From contig JAUHWG010000043.1 in assembly GCA_030424595.1 (NCBI GenBank), positions 1 to 64,000 of the forward strand: a stretch of 64,000 bases of DNA, in the 5' to 3' direction. Made by a program: the position numbers and the translations under genes. The notes under the pieces are model-generated. The model saw only the letters and a list, made by a program, of their open reading frames with translations, searched no databases and was not told where the DNA came from. This document shows positions 27,383 to 37,379 of the stretch, piece by piece (position 1 is the stretch's first letter; the number at the start of each line of letters is the position of its first letter). Origin of the DNA: Polyangia bacterium. GTDB taxonomy: Bacteria > Myxococcota_A > Polyangia > Nannocystales > Nannocystaceae.

Positions 27383-28927
27383 CTACCTGCGGAACATCCC
27401 GAGCATTCGGTGGGTGACCAGGAACCCGCCGGCGATGTTGATCGTCGCGACGAGGATCGCGGCGGCGCCGAGGAGGGTCGCCGGAGAGGTGACCGGGCCT
27501 GAGACCTGGAGCATCCCGCCGATGATGATGATCCCGCTGATCGCGTTGGTCACCGACATCAGCGGCGTGTGCAGGGCGGCGCTGACGTTCCAGATGACCT
27601 GGTAGCCGACGAAGCAGGCGAGGACGAAGACCGTGAAGTGGGAGAGGAAGTTCGGCGGGGCGCCTATGCCGATGCCGACCAGAGCGGCGCCGGTGAGGAG
27701 CAGCCACGTGGACGAGCCCCCCTTCTTCTCTTCCTTCTTGGGCGCGACGGCGACCGGCTCCGGGGCGGCCGGCTTCGGCGGCGAGGGGTTCGGCAGCTTC
27801 GGCGCCGGCCAGAGCATCTCGCCCTCTTTGAGGACGATCGCGCCGCGGACGACGACGTCGTCGAGGTCGACCTTGTAGCCCTCGGCCCGGCCCATGTCGT
27901 CCAGGAGGTGGCAGAGGTTCGAGCCGTAGAGCTGGCTCGACTGCGCCGCCATCCGGCTCGGGAGGTCGGTGTAGCCGATGATCGTCACGCCGTTGTGGAC
28001 GATCGCCTCGCCTGGCTGGGTGAGCTCGCAGTTGCCCCCGCGCTCGGCGGCGAGGTCGACGATCACCGAGCCGGGCTTCATCGCCTCGACGTGGTAACGC
28101 TCGAGCAGGCGCGGGGCCGGTCGTCCGGGGATCAGCGCCGTCGTGACGATGATGTCGACCTCCTCGGCCTGCTCCTTGAAGAGCGCCATCTCGGCGGCGA
28201 TGAACTCGGGGCTCATCAGCTTGGCGTAACCGCCGGCGCCGTCGCCATCCTCGTCGAACTCGAGCTCGAGGAAGTCGGCGCCCATGCTCTCGACCTGCTC
28301 ACGGACGGCGAGGCGGGTGTCGAAGGCGCGGACGATCGCGCCGAGGCCGCGCGCGGCACCGATCGCGGCGAGGCCGGCGACGCCAGCTCCGACGACCATC
28401 ACCTTGGCGGGCGGCATCTTGCCGGCGGCGGTGATCTGACCGGTGAAGAGGCGGCCGAAGGCGTTGGCCGCCTCGATGATCGCCCGGTAGCCGGCCATGT
28501 TGGCCATCGACGAGAGCGCGTCCAGCTTCTGCGCGCGGCTGATCCGAGGGACCTGGTCCATCGCGATCACCGTCGCCTTGCGGGCGGCGAGGCGCTTGAC
28601 CAGCGCCTCGTTCTCGGCCGGCCAGATGAAGGAGATCAGGGTCCCCCCCTCGCGGACAAGGTCGGCCTCATGACAGCTCTCGGTCGGGTGCTCTTCGGGC
28701 TCCCGGACCTTGAGGACGATGTCGGCCTGATTGTAGAGGCTACGGACCTCGGGGACGATGGTGCATCCGACAGCGGCGTAGGCGTCGTCCCCAAAATTGG
28801 CCAGGGCTCCCGCCCCAGCCTCGATCAACACCTCAAAGCCGTACTTCTGCAGGCGTTTGGCGTTGTCGGGGGTCGCTGCCACGCGGCGTTCGCCGGGGTG
28901 GACTTCCTTGGGGATCCCAATTTTCAT
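27383..28927 (-). CDS. pntA: NAD(P) transhydrogenase subunit alpha
   Basis: 514 residues from the ATG at 28927 (MKIGIPKEVHPGERRVAATP); the extra upstream frame is excluded because this is the family's standard N-terminus. Domain I (about 1-385) binds NAD(H): RVAATPDNAKRL, KVMVVGAGVAGLAAIGAARG, VDIIVTTALIPGRPAP. A Pro/Lys-rich linker (about 388-420) is followed by four membrane helices. Alpha-1 and alpha-2 are therefore fused in one chain, as in E. coli, not split as in Rhodospirillum. Upstream is a 235-bp region shared with divergent moaC. Confidence 0.95.
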   Translation of the reverse strand: MKIGIPKEVHPGERRVAATPDNAKRLQKYGFEVLIEAGAGALANFGDDAYAAVGCTIVPEVRSLYNQADIVLKVREPEEHPTESCHEADLVREGGTLISFIWPAENEALVKRLAARKATVIAMDQVPRISRAQKLDALSSMANMAGYRAIIEAANAFGRLFTGQITAAGKMPPAKVMVVGAGVAGLAAIGAARGLGAIVRAFDTRLAVREQVESMGADFLELEFDEDGDGAGGYAKLMSPEFIAAEMALFKEQAEEVDIIVTTALIPGRPAPRLLERYHVEAMKPGSVIVDLAAERGGNCELTQPGEAIVHNGVTIIGYTDLPSRMAAQSSQLYGSNLCHLLDDMGRAEGYKVDLDDVVVRGAIVLKEGEMLWPAPKLPNPSPPKPAAPEPVAVAPKKEEKKGGSSTWLLLTGAALVGIGIGAPPNFLSHFTVFVLACFVGYQVIWNVSAALHTPLMSVTNAISGIIIIGGMLQVSGPVTSPATLLGAAAILVATINIAGGFLVTHRMLGMFRR

Positions 28928-29162
28928 GGTCGCTAGCGATCTCCGTGGGCGGCCAATAAGTATCACGGGGGGCAGGTCTAGGGCCACGCTCGCGGGAAGG
29001 GCCCGTAGGGGCCATCAAACGCGCTTTTGGGTCGATCCCTGGCGGTTCTTGGGGAGGCCCGCGGCGGCTGGACTTGCGGCCAGGGGGTCGTGGACGGGCG
29101 ATGGCGTGGCGCGGGCGCGCAGCGGACGATCCGGTGCGGCGGGATCCTGGTAGTTTGCGCCG

Positions 29163-29645
29163 ATGACAGACCCGCTAACTCACTTCGATCCAGGGGGCGC
29201 TGCGCGGATGGTGGGGATCACGGTCAAGGCCGAGACGCCGCGGATGGCCGCGGCCCGGGCCCGGGTGCGGATGGAGGCGGCGACGCTGCAGCGGATCCGC
29301 GAGGGCGGGATCGGCAAGGGGGACGTCCTCGCGGTCGCCAGGCTGGCGGCGATCGGCGGCAGCAAGCAGACGCCGGCCCTGATCCCGCTCTGTCATCCGG
29401 TCCGGATCACGGCGGTCGACGTCCGCTTCACGATCGATGAGGGGCTCCCGGGGGTGATCGTGGACGCCCGCGTCGAGGCCCACGATCGCACGGGGCCAGA
29501 CATGGAGGCGATGATGGCCGCAACGACCGCGGCGCTGACGATCTACGACATGTGCAAGGCGATCGACCGGGGGATGACGATCGAGGCGGTGGAGCTGACC
29601 GCGAAGGAGGGCGGCAAGTCGGGGGGCTGGCGGCGCTCGTCGTAG
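29163..29645 (+). CDS. moaC: Cyclic pyranopterin monophosphate synthase MoaC
   Basis: 160 residues, the usual length. Conserved blocks: KGDVLAVARLAAIGGSKQTP, LIPLCHPVRIT, DRTGPDMEAMMAATTAAL and TIYDMCKAIDR, AKEGGKSG. The catalytic Lys (KGD), His (CHP) and Asp (YDMCK) positions are in place. It converts 3',8-cyclo-GTP into cPMP in molybdenum cofactor synthesis. No other moa gene is adjacent in this window, so it is a lone locus. Confidence 0.95.
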   Translation: MTDPLTHFDPGGAARMVGITVKAETPRMAAARARVRMEAATLQRIREGGIGKGDVLAVARLAAIGGSKQTPALIPLCHPVRITAVDVRFTIDEGLPGVIVDARVEAHDRTGPDMEAMMAATTAALTIYDMCKAIDRGMTIEAVELTAKEGGKSGGWRRSS

Positions 29646-29662
29646 GGGGTCGCGATGGCGTA

Positions 29663-29711
29663 GGCGGTGGCGGTGGCGGTGGCGGTGGCGGTGGCGGTGG
29701 CGGTGGCGGTG
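29663..29711. repeat. (GGCGGT)n microsatellite
   Basis: About eight head-to-tail GGCGGT hexamers, 18 bp after the moaC stop. Confidence 0.95.
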
Positions 29712-29843
29712 CGAGTTCGAGCGGGAGGGCGGAGGCTGAGGGGCTCTTCGGACAGGTGCGGAGCTCGGACGCTGTGGGGGAGGGGCGGAGGCTGAGGCGA
29801 AGGCCGGTCAAGGGGGGACATCACTCTCTCAGACAGGTCGGAG

Positions 29844-29880
29844 CGCGCATCGACCCCTTGTTCCAAGGGGGCGATGCGCG
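29844..29880. other. Strong 16-bp hairpin downstream of moaC
   Basis: Arms CGCGCATCG-A-CCCCTTG and CAAGGGG-G-CGATGCGCG around a TTC loop: 16 paired bases with one mismatch. No U-tract on either side, so it may be an mRNA-end protector, a REP-like unit or a decayed element end. Confidence 0.85.
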
Positions 29881-29923
29881 TCCTAGACTCGTTCGCGATG
29901 TCCCCCCTCGCCCGCCCCCCGCG

Positions 29924-30200
29924 GCTCGTCCTCCTGAGGAGGGTGAGCTTGGGTATCGGGGGCTGAGGCGTGAAGCTGCGGGGTCGGGTGGCGGGGACGG
30001 TCGCCATGCTTGGGTATCGGGGGCTGAGGCGTGAAGCTGCGGGGTCGGGTGGCGGGGACGGTCGGCATCGGCTCGGGCGCTGCTGCTTGCACGTCTCGTA
30101 GCTCGTCCTCCTGAGGAGGGTGAGCTTGGGTATCGGGGGCTGAGGCGTGAAGCTGCGGGGTCGGGTGGCGGGGACGGTCGCCATGCTTGGGTATCGGGGA
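29924..30200. repeat. Direct repeats, 61-bp unit, three full copies plus a fragment
   Basis: A 61-bp unit starting GCTTGGGTATCGGGGGCTGA occurs at 29947-30007, 30008-30068 and 30124-30184; a 16-bp fragment follows at 30185-30200. The first and third copies are also preceded by the same 23 bp (29924-29946 and 30101-30123), giving an 84-bp repeat with a 177-bp period. Copies are nearly identical by eye, so the duplication is recent. No coding frame is plausible. Confidence 0.93.
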
Positions 30201-30336
30201 GGTAGCAGAGGTCTCACGACCGCCCAGATACGCGTTGACGGCGGGCTCTCGGCTTTGTCAGGGGTCTGTGGTGCTGTCTCCTCGGCGGAGGAGCTGGCGC
30301 GTTGTAGGCTCGAAGGCCTAACGCCTGGAGCCGACG

Positions 30337-31434
30337 ATGCGCATACTCAACCCGCTCACGACCCCCTTCTTCGCCCTCCTGCTCGCGAGCGCTTGCTCGG
30401 GCGATGATGGGGCGACGACTGCGACGACGACCGAGACGTCGACGACGACGACGACGTCGGGCGGTGAGACGGAGGGGACGTCGACGTCGACGACGAGCTC
30501 CGGCTCGGAGAGCGACACCGGGACGACGACGACGACGACCGGCGAGACGACGGAGGTGTCGACGACGAGCGATACGACGACGACGACGACCGGCGGCGAT
30601 CCAGGCAACAACTCCTGCCTGGTCGTGCTCGACTGCGCCGATAAGTGCGGCGACGCGGGATGCGTGGAGAAGTGCATCGCCGATGGATCGGACGAGGGGG
30701 CGGCGGAGGCGGAGGCGGTGATCCTCTGCTCGGCGAACAACGGCTGCGGCGACGATGAGGAGTGCCTCGGCAGCAATTGCGCCGATGAGCTGCTGAGCTG
30801 CACGAGCGGCGATGCCACCTGCGCTGCGCTGAGCGAGTGCGCGGAGGCCTGCGGCGGCGAGCCGCTGTGCGAGGCGAATTGCTACGCTGCCGCGACCACG
30901 CTCGCGCAGGCGGAGCTGAACCAGCTCGCCCAGTGCATCATGGCGAACGGCTGCGGCGACGACGCTTGTGTGCTCGAGAAGTGCGGGCCCCAGCTCGGCG
31001 AGTGCTTCAGCGGGGGCGCTGATGTTCTGGAGTGTCCTCCGCTCTTCGGCTGCCTCTCCGAGTGCGGCGATGACCCGCTTTGCCCCGCCTCCTGCATGGC
31101 CTCCGGGACCCCGGGCGCGGTGACCGAGGTGACGGAGCTCGCGACCTGCGCGGCGGCGAACATGTGCGAGGACGAGGCTTGCCTGGAGGAGAAGTGCGGC
31201 GAGGAGTGGAGCACCTGTCTTTGGGGGCAGGGGAACTGCGCGGACGGGTGGGCCTGCGGCCTCCAGTGCGGCGGCGGCGAGATCTGCCTCGGCAACTGCT
31301 ACGCGATGACCGAGGAGAACAGCTTTCCGGCGCTCGTCGGCCTGATCACCTGCGCGATCAACAACGGGTGCACGGACGAGGAGTGCATCGACGCCAATTG
31401 CCAGGACGAGGCGAACGCCTGCTTCGCACCCTGA
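30337..31434 (+). CDS. Lipoprotein with four tandem 10-Cys repeats
   Basis: 365 residues; a signal peptide ends at the lipobox LASAC (Cys20). A Thr/Ser/Gly/Glu linker (about 25-90) is typical of Nannocystales surface lipoproteins. The rest is four tandem repeats of about 66 residues, each with ten cysteines in the spacing C-x5-C-x3-C-x4/5-C-x3-C-x17-C-x5-C-x4/5-C-x4-C-x6-C (first two copies checked exactly, the last two similar). Each repeat should fold into a small disulfide-rich domain with five bonds. Probably surface-exposed, of adhesive or binding type; the ligand is unknown. It converges on the TOPRIM gene. Confidence 0.85.
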   Translation: MRILNPLTTPFFALLLASACSGDDGATTATTTETSTTTTTSGGETEGTSTSTTSSGSESDTGTTTTTTGETTEVSTTSDTTTTTTGGDPGNNSCLVVLDCADKCGDAGCVEKCIADGSDEGAAEAEAVILCSANNGCGDDEECLGSNCADELLSCTSGDATCAALSECAEACGGEPLCEANCYAAATTLAQAELNQLAQCIMANGCGDDACVLEKCGPQLGECFSGGADVLECPPLFGCLSECGDDPLCPASCMASGTPGAVTEVTELATCAAANMCEDEACLEEKCGEEWSTCLWGQGNCADGWACGLQCGGGEICLGNCYAMTEENSFPALVGLITCAINNGCTDEECIDANCQDEANACFAP

Positions 31435-31506
31435 GCGACGCTGACGCTGGGCTCACGACGTCAAGCCTTGACCTCGGCAAGATTCTCCGAGCCCGCCGAT
31501 GGAAGC

Positions 31507-32133
31507 CTAGGGAAGACGCCGGGCGATCGCATGGAGCGCCTCGAGGAGTTCCGCTTCAAACGCCTGGAAGGCGGAAAGACGGCGGAGCTCGTCGAGGCTC
31601 ACCTTCTCGCCAAAAAATTGTGCGGCCTTGAGCCGTCGGCGACTCTGCACCTGGAGTAGGCTCTGCAGCGTTGGTTTTAGCTTGGTCCTTCCCAGGGCTT
31701 CGGGGTTGCGTGGAAGTTCGACCGCGTGCCCCAAGAGGCTACGAAAGGTCTGTGGGTCGGCGAGCATCCACGCCTCGATAGCTTGAACGGGAATACAGCC
31801 GACCACTTCGACCCTCTGGGTGAGGAGCGCTTGACCCCGATGGGAACCGGGGTCCACGCGCTCACGTCGAGCTCGTGCCGGATCTCCGTCGGCATCGGCG
31901 TGGACGACGAGGATTTGGATGGTCTCCTGATACTGAACGAGCACCTCTGCGATCCGGTGCTCGCGGCTTTTGGTGGCGGTCGCGGCGTCGAGGGGCAGCG
32001 GAGACGGTTGGGTCGTCGCCTCACCTGGGTAGTGGGAGGCGAGGAGATCGTCGACGAGCCTGTCTAGCAGCGGTAGCAGGAAGTCGTAGTCGGATGGCCC
32101 TTCCGCGTAGAGGCCGACCTGGACGTAGATCAT
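31507..32133 (-). CDS. DUF4276-like TOPRIM-domain protein
   Basis: 208 residues. TOPRIM hallmarks are present: the first-strand Glu in LYAEGPSDYDFL (Glu11) and the DxD in LVVHADADGD (Asp80, Asp82), followed by the IPVQAIEAWMLAD block typical of DUF4276. The fold binds a divalent metal and acts on nucleic acid in OLD, PARIS and topoisomerase-like proteins. The start overlaps the end of the AAA ATPase gene by 4 bp, so the two are translationally coupled and probably form one complex. A defence or toxin role is an inference from this pairing. Confidence 0.85.
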   Translation of the reverse strand: MIYVQVGLYAEGPSDYDFLLPLLDRLVDDLLASHYPGEATTQPSPLPLDAATATKSREHRIAEVLVQYQETIQILVVHADADGDPARARRERVDPGSHRGQALLTQRVEVVGCIPVQAIEAWMLADPQTFRSLLGHAVELPRNPEALGRTKLKPTLQSLLQVQSRRRLKAAQFFGEKVSLDELRRLSAFQAFEAELLEALHAIARRLP

Positions 32134-33308
32134 CGTTCGTCCTCGAAGGAGACGGTGCCTCCAAGGACCGCTTCGATCTCCGCGAGGCTGACCCGAGACC
32201 CTGGTTTTTCAGTCCCCCCTCCAGGGAGAGCGCGGGCGCGGGTGACGATCCGGTGGTCCTTGCGAACGAGATCGACGTATCGCAACGCCCTCGGGTGGTC
32301 GCGGAGAGCGGCGAGGAAGACTGGCGAATGGGTGGTCACGAGGACTTGGGGAGGGGAGGAGACACACTCTCCTGCTCGCCACGACGCCATGGACTCCGCA
32401 GAGGTCACCTCACGGAGGAGATCGATCAGTCGACGCAGCCGGCCGGGGAAGATCCCGTTCTCCGGCTCTTCGATGCAGATCGTCGTATCCCAAGAGGGGC
32501 CGCCGAGGACCGCCGTGAGGACCGCGAGCATCCGAAGGGTGCCGTCGGAGGCTAGCCGAGCCGGAATTTCGTCGCCGTCGCGGGTGAGAAACTGGATCTC
32601 ATGGGTGTCGTCACGCTCGATGATCCGGAAGTCGGAGAGACCTGGGATCAGGCCGACCAGCTCTGCGCGGATCTCAGCGAGCGTGGCGTCGGAGAGCGAT
32701 GCGAGGACGCTCGGGAGGTTATGGGCATCGCTGGCCAAGGAGCCAGGGTCGATGCGCTCGCTCGGTCCGCGGATGCGCGAGGTCTCGATCTGGAGAGTGT
32801 GGAGAGCGAAGAAGGGCGGCCACTCGTACTCCTGCTCGTGGTGTTCCTCAGCGGGGGTGACGAAGGAGGGGTCCCACTCTGGGTGCTGATCACGCCAGGG
32901 ATCGCTTGCTGTTGGGATGCGCTCGGCCTTGAAGAGAGGCTTGACGCGCTCGCTGCTCTTCCCGGCGCTTTGACGCGTAAGCGAGACCTCATAGCGGAAG
33001 CGCTCGGCCCAGCGGTACAGCTCCCCGTCGTCCCCGTCCTGGTCGAGCTGGAGGACCTCGGCTGCCATCGTGATCTTCTGCGCGCTCGTTCCGCGATGCC
33101 GCGCGAATTGATCGATAGCCCGTCCGCGGCCGCCCTGGAGCGCAGCTTCGGGGGCAACCCTAGTGCCGAGGCGAGAGAGGAGAGCTAGCGCCTCGACGAT
33201 ATTCGACTTCCCAGCGCCGTTCGGGCCGACCAGAACGGTAAAGGGTTCGAGATCGAGGGCGAAGTCGCGTAGGGACTTGAAGCCGTCGACCTCGAGTCGC
33301 GTGAGCAT
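32130..33308 (-). CDS. AAA-family (SMC/OLD-like) ATPase
   Basis: 392 residues. It starts MLTRLEVDGFKSLRDFALDL with Walker A GPNGAGKSN (28-36), the usual opening of RecF/SMC-like AAA_15/21 ATPases. A central insert (about 60-220) is not recognised. Then come a signature-like LASDGTLRML, Walker B TTICIEEPENGIFP and the H-loop TTHSPVF. It would dimerise with ATP and control the TOPRIM partner. It starts 6 bp after the TetR stop codon and overlaps the TOPRIM gene by 4 bp, so the three genes look like one operon. ATPase plus TOPRIM as separate chains recalls PARIS and class-2-like split OLD systems. Confidence 0.9.
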   Translation of the reverse strand: MLTRLEVDGFKSLRDFALDLEPFTVLVGPNGAGKSNIVEALALLSRLGTRVAPEAALQGGRGRAIDQFARHRGTSAQKITMAAEVLQLDQDGDDGELYRWAERFRYEVSLTRQSAGKSSERVKPLFKAERIPTASDPWRDQHPEWDPSFVTPAEEHHEQEYEWPPFFALHTLQIETSRIRGPSERIDPGSLASDAHNLPSVLASLSDATLAEIRAELVGLIPGLSDFRIIERDDTHEIQFLTRDGDEIPARLASDGTLRMLAVLTAVLGGPSWDTTICIEEPENGIFPGRLRRLIDLLREVTSAESMASWRAGECVSSPPQVLVTTHSPVFLAALRDHPRALRYVDLVRKDHRIVTRARALPGGGTEKPGSRVSLAEIEAVLGGTVSFEDER

Positions 33309-33314
33309 GCCGCC

Positions 33315-33992
33315 TTATAGCGCAGTCGTAGAGCCAGCTCCACGAGTCGCGCTCCCCTGGCGGCCGAGGAGGCCGAGGACCAGGTCGGCGAGGAGCCGCT
33401 CGAGGGCCGGATCTCCGAGCCGCTCGGGGAAGCGGCGCAGCGTCGTCCGGAGCACCCCTGAGACCGCCTGCGCGAGGATCGAGCCGACCAGCTCGGGGTC
33501 ATCGAGGTCGGTGTCCGGGTGGGTCCGGAGGGCGGTCGTCGTGATCGTCGCGGCGAAGTCCTGGAAGTCGTCGAGGATCGCGGTGTCGCTGATCGGCGTC
33601 AGCTGGTGGAGGACGTGGTCGAGCCTGGGGTTGACCCGATGCGAGGCGATGAGCGCGGTCATCAGGCGCGGGATCGCGGCCTCGAGGGGGAGGCTTATCA
33701 GCTCGGCGAGGGCCTCGCTCAGCACCTTCCGCATCGCGTCGACGTGGCGGTGGGCGAGGGCGTCGATGAGCTCGTCGCGGCTGCCGAAGTACTGGTAGAG
33801 CGAGCCGACGCTCACGCCCGCGCGCGCCGCGATGGCCTTGGTCGTCGCCGCCTCGGGGCCGCTTCGCTCCAAAATCTGAGCCGTCGCGGTGAGGATCGCC
33901 TCGACCGTCGCCTTTGACCGGGCCTGAACTGGCTTCCTGCGGTCGCTAGAGCGCTCTTCTCCTGCATTGTGCGCGCGGTTGTGGGGAGACAT
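33315..33992 (-). CDS. TetR-family transcriptional regulator
   Basis: 225 residues from the ATG at 33992. The open frame extends upstream through the divergent Coq4-like gene, but MSPHNRAHNAGEERSSDRRK leads properly into the TetR DNA-binding domain: SKATVEAILTATAQILERSG, ATTKAIAARAGVSVGSLYQYF, GSRDELIDAL. The C-terminal ligand domain (about 80-215) is helical and unassigned. A 17-bp inverted repeat lies 11 bp upstream of its start, in the 81-bp gap to the Coq4-like gene, so it probably controls both itself and that gene, and perhaps the ATPase/TOPRIM genes that follow it. Confidence 0.9.
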   Translation of the reverse strand: MSPHNRAHNAGEERSSDRRKPVQARSKATVEAILTATAQILERSGPEAATTKAIAARAGVSVGSLYQYFGSRDELIDALAHRHVDAMRKVLSEALAELISLPLEAAIPRLMTALIASHRVNPRLDHVLHQLTPISDTAILDDFQDFAATITTTALRTHPDTDLDDPELVGSILAQAVSGVLRTTLRRFPERLGDPALERLLADLVLGLLGRQGSATRGAGSTTAL

Positions 33993-34002
33993 GAAACGCG
34001 AG

Positions 34003-34019
34003 TGTACAAGATGTGAACA
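34003..34019. promoter_or_regulatory. Candidate TetR operator
   Basis: Imperfect palindrome TGTaCAagatgTGaACA in a locally AT-richer stretch between the divergent TetR and Coq4-like genes. It has the right place and size for a TetR dimer site; binding is not shown. Confidence 0.4.
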
Positions 34020-34073
34020 ACTGCTCATATTATTTTCAGCGGCGGCGAACGAGGCCGCCGCGGGGTGATAGCT

Positions 34074-34799
34074 ATGCACAACAAGATGATCAGCGGTCTT
34101 CGTTTTCTCGCGGGATACCTCCAGATGGCGCGGGATCCCTCCCGTCTCGACGTGGTCTTTCGGATGATCGACGGGGTCCACGAGAGCGACGCGGGCGGCG
34201 CGATCTCGAGCTTCCTCGCGAGGCCCGAGGTGAGCGCGTTGATGGCGGACTCGCGGCCGCTGCTCTTCCTCCGGATCGAGGAGCTGCGGGCCCTCCCCGC
34301 GGGGACCCTGGGGCGGGCCTATGCGGAGTTCATCGACGCTCGCGGCTTCGACCTCGGGGCGCTCTATCGTCTCAAGGACGGTCGTAGCGAGGCGACGATC
34401 GAGCCCCAGGAGCGGGTGAAGATCCACATGGAGCGCAGCCACGACCTCTGGCATGTCGTCACCGGCTTTGAGACCGACATCGCCGGCGAGCTGGGGCTGC
34501 AGGCGTTCTACGTGGCTCAGCTCGGCTCGCCGATCGGCGCGGCGGTGATCTCCGCGGGGCTCCTCAACGCTGTCGTCCGCGCGCCGCAGGACATCTCGGC
34601 GCGGATGGAGGCGATCGCCACGGGCTGGCGCCACGGCAAGGCCTGCGGGAGCCTCTTCGGCGCGGACTGGGCCGCGCTCGTCCACGAGCCGCTGGAGGAC
34701 GTGCGCGCCCGCTTTGGCATCACGCCTGAGGCGGTCGCGGGCGCGGCGGCCTGCGTCTCCGCCGGAGCGGAGGCCGAGCCGCTTCGCAGCGCCGCCTAG
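34074..34799 (+). CDS. Coq4-like protein
   Basis: 241 residues from the ATG at 34074, which has GGGG about 10 bp upstream; a GTG at 34065 is less likely. The exact Coq4 metal motif HDxxH-x11-E is present: H123-D124-L-W-H127 and E139 (HDLWHVVTGFETDIAGE). In eukaryotes Coq4 works in ubiquinone ring modification. In myxobacteria, which mostly use menaquinone, the role could be quinone or other lipid-ring chemistry. Divergent from the TetR gene, which may regulate it. Confidence 0.85.
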   Translation: MHNKMISGLRFLAGYLQMARDPSRLDVVFRMIDGVHESDAGGAISSFLARPEVSALMADSRPLLFLRIEELRALPAGTLGRAYAEFIDARGFDLGALYRLKDGRSEATIEPQERVKIHMERSHDLWHVVTGFETDIAGELGLQAFYVAQLGSPIGAAVISAGLLNAVVRAPQDISARMEAIATGWRHGKACGSLFGADWAALVHEPLEDVRARFGITPEAVAGAAACVSAGAEAEPLRSAA

Positions 34800-34856
34800 A
34801 CGTACGAGGCCGGTCTGTGCCGCGAAGCGAGGGCCGGCCTGCGCCTCCGCCCTGCA

Positions 34857-35330
34857 TCAGGGGACGAGGATGAAGCTCCAGACGGCGGGCGGGCGGTCAT
34901 CGGCCTCACCCCAGACCGTGGCGATGAGGCGGTCGCCGTCGCGCTCGTACTGAACGTAGTGCGGCCAGTCGTGCGTCGGGTCGGCGAAGAGGACCCGCCG
35001 CGGCCCGACCTCCACGAGCGGGAAGGTGTGCGGCGGCTGACCTGAGGGGGCGGCACGAAGGGCGCGGGGCTCGGTCGTGATCGAGAGCAGCTCGCTATGG
35101 ACGCGAAGACCTCCCTCGCGGGTCACGCTCTCGCCCACGAGCGATCCGTCGGCCACCATGGTCCAGGACTCGACGGTCACCGGACCCTCCGACTCGGTCC
35201 GCCAGGCGCCGACGAGCCAGCTCAGATCGGCGGAGGCGGGCGGCGTCGAGGCGCCTGGCCGCGCGCAGGCGAGGAGTGTGACGAGCGGGAGCGTGCGGAG
35301 CAGCGCTCGCCGGGTGATCGGGGGCGCCAC
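34857..35330 (-). CDS. DUF6265-like lipoprotein
   Basis: 157 residues. An Arg-rich N-terminus and a hydrophobic stretch end at LLAC (Cys22), consistent with a lipoprotein or Tat-like signal (TRRALLRTLP). The mature part begins LSWLVGAWRTESEG and runs through MVADGSLVGESVTREGG to DPTHDWPHYVQYERDGDRLI, a small lipocalin-like beta barrel. It lies 24 bp downstream of glmS on the same strand, so it may be read from the same transcript. Confidence 0.75.
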   Translation of the reverse strand: MAPPITRRALLRTLPLVTLLACARPGASTPPASADLSWLVGAWRTESEGPVTVESWTMVADGSLVGESVTREGGLRVHSELLSITTEPRALRAAPSGQPPHTFPLVEVGPRRVLFADPTHDWPHYVQYERDGDRLIATVWGEADDRPPAVWSFILVP

Positions 35331-35354
35331 CGGAGCTCCTCGGTGAGCGGGCGC

Positions 35355-37211
<1,857 letters not shown>

Positions 37212-37280
37212 AAAAGGTTGCTCCCTGGCCTCGCGCTCAGCCGATTTACCAGACTTTCGCGGTGCGGGGGAGAAACGCAA

Positions 37281-37313
37281 GAGGGACCGCGGCCATTCCG
37301 GCTGCGGTCCCTC
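37281..37313 (-). terminator. Terminator hairpin downstream of the M16 genes
   Basis: A near-perfect 14-bp stem (GAGGGACCGCGGCC / GGCTGCGGTCCCTC, one mismatch) with a short loop, between the M16 pair and glmS. On the minus strand it is followed by TTGCGTTTCTC, so it fits a terminator for the upstream M16 transcript and separates it from glmS. Confidence 0.75.
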
Positions 37314-37379
37314 ATCGTCCCTCTTGGGCCCTCAGATCGAGCTCTGGGAGAGCGTCTCGGCCAGGCCGGGGGCCGGCGG

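Larger units (their letters stand above)
29646..30336. other. Repeat-rich non-coding stretch, no gene seen
   Basis: 691 bp with no credible gene. From left to right: a (GGCGGT)n tract, a long hairpin, and direct repeats, each listed separately. The last 130 bp before the lipoprotein start are plain sequence without an obvious promoter. Confidence 0.7.

Noticed and set aside
29924..30200. CRISPR array
   Set aside because: Repeats are 61 bp, directly adjacent in part, with no spacers of even length and no cas genes.
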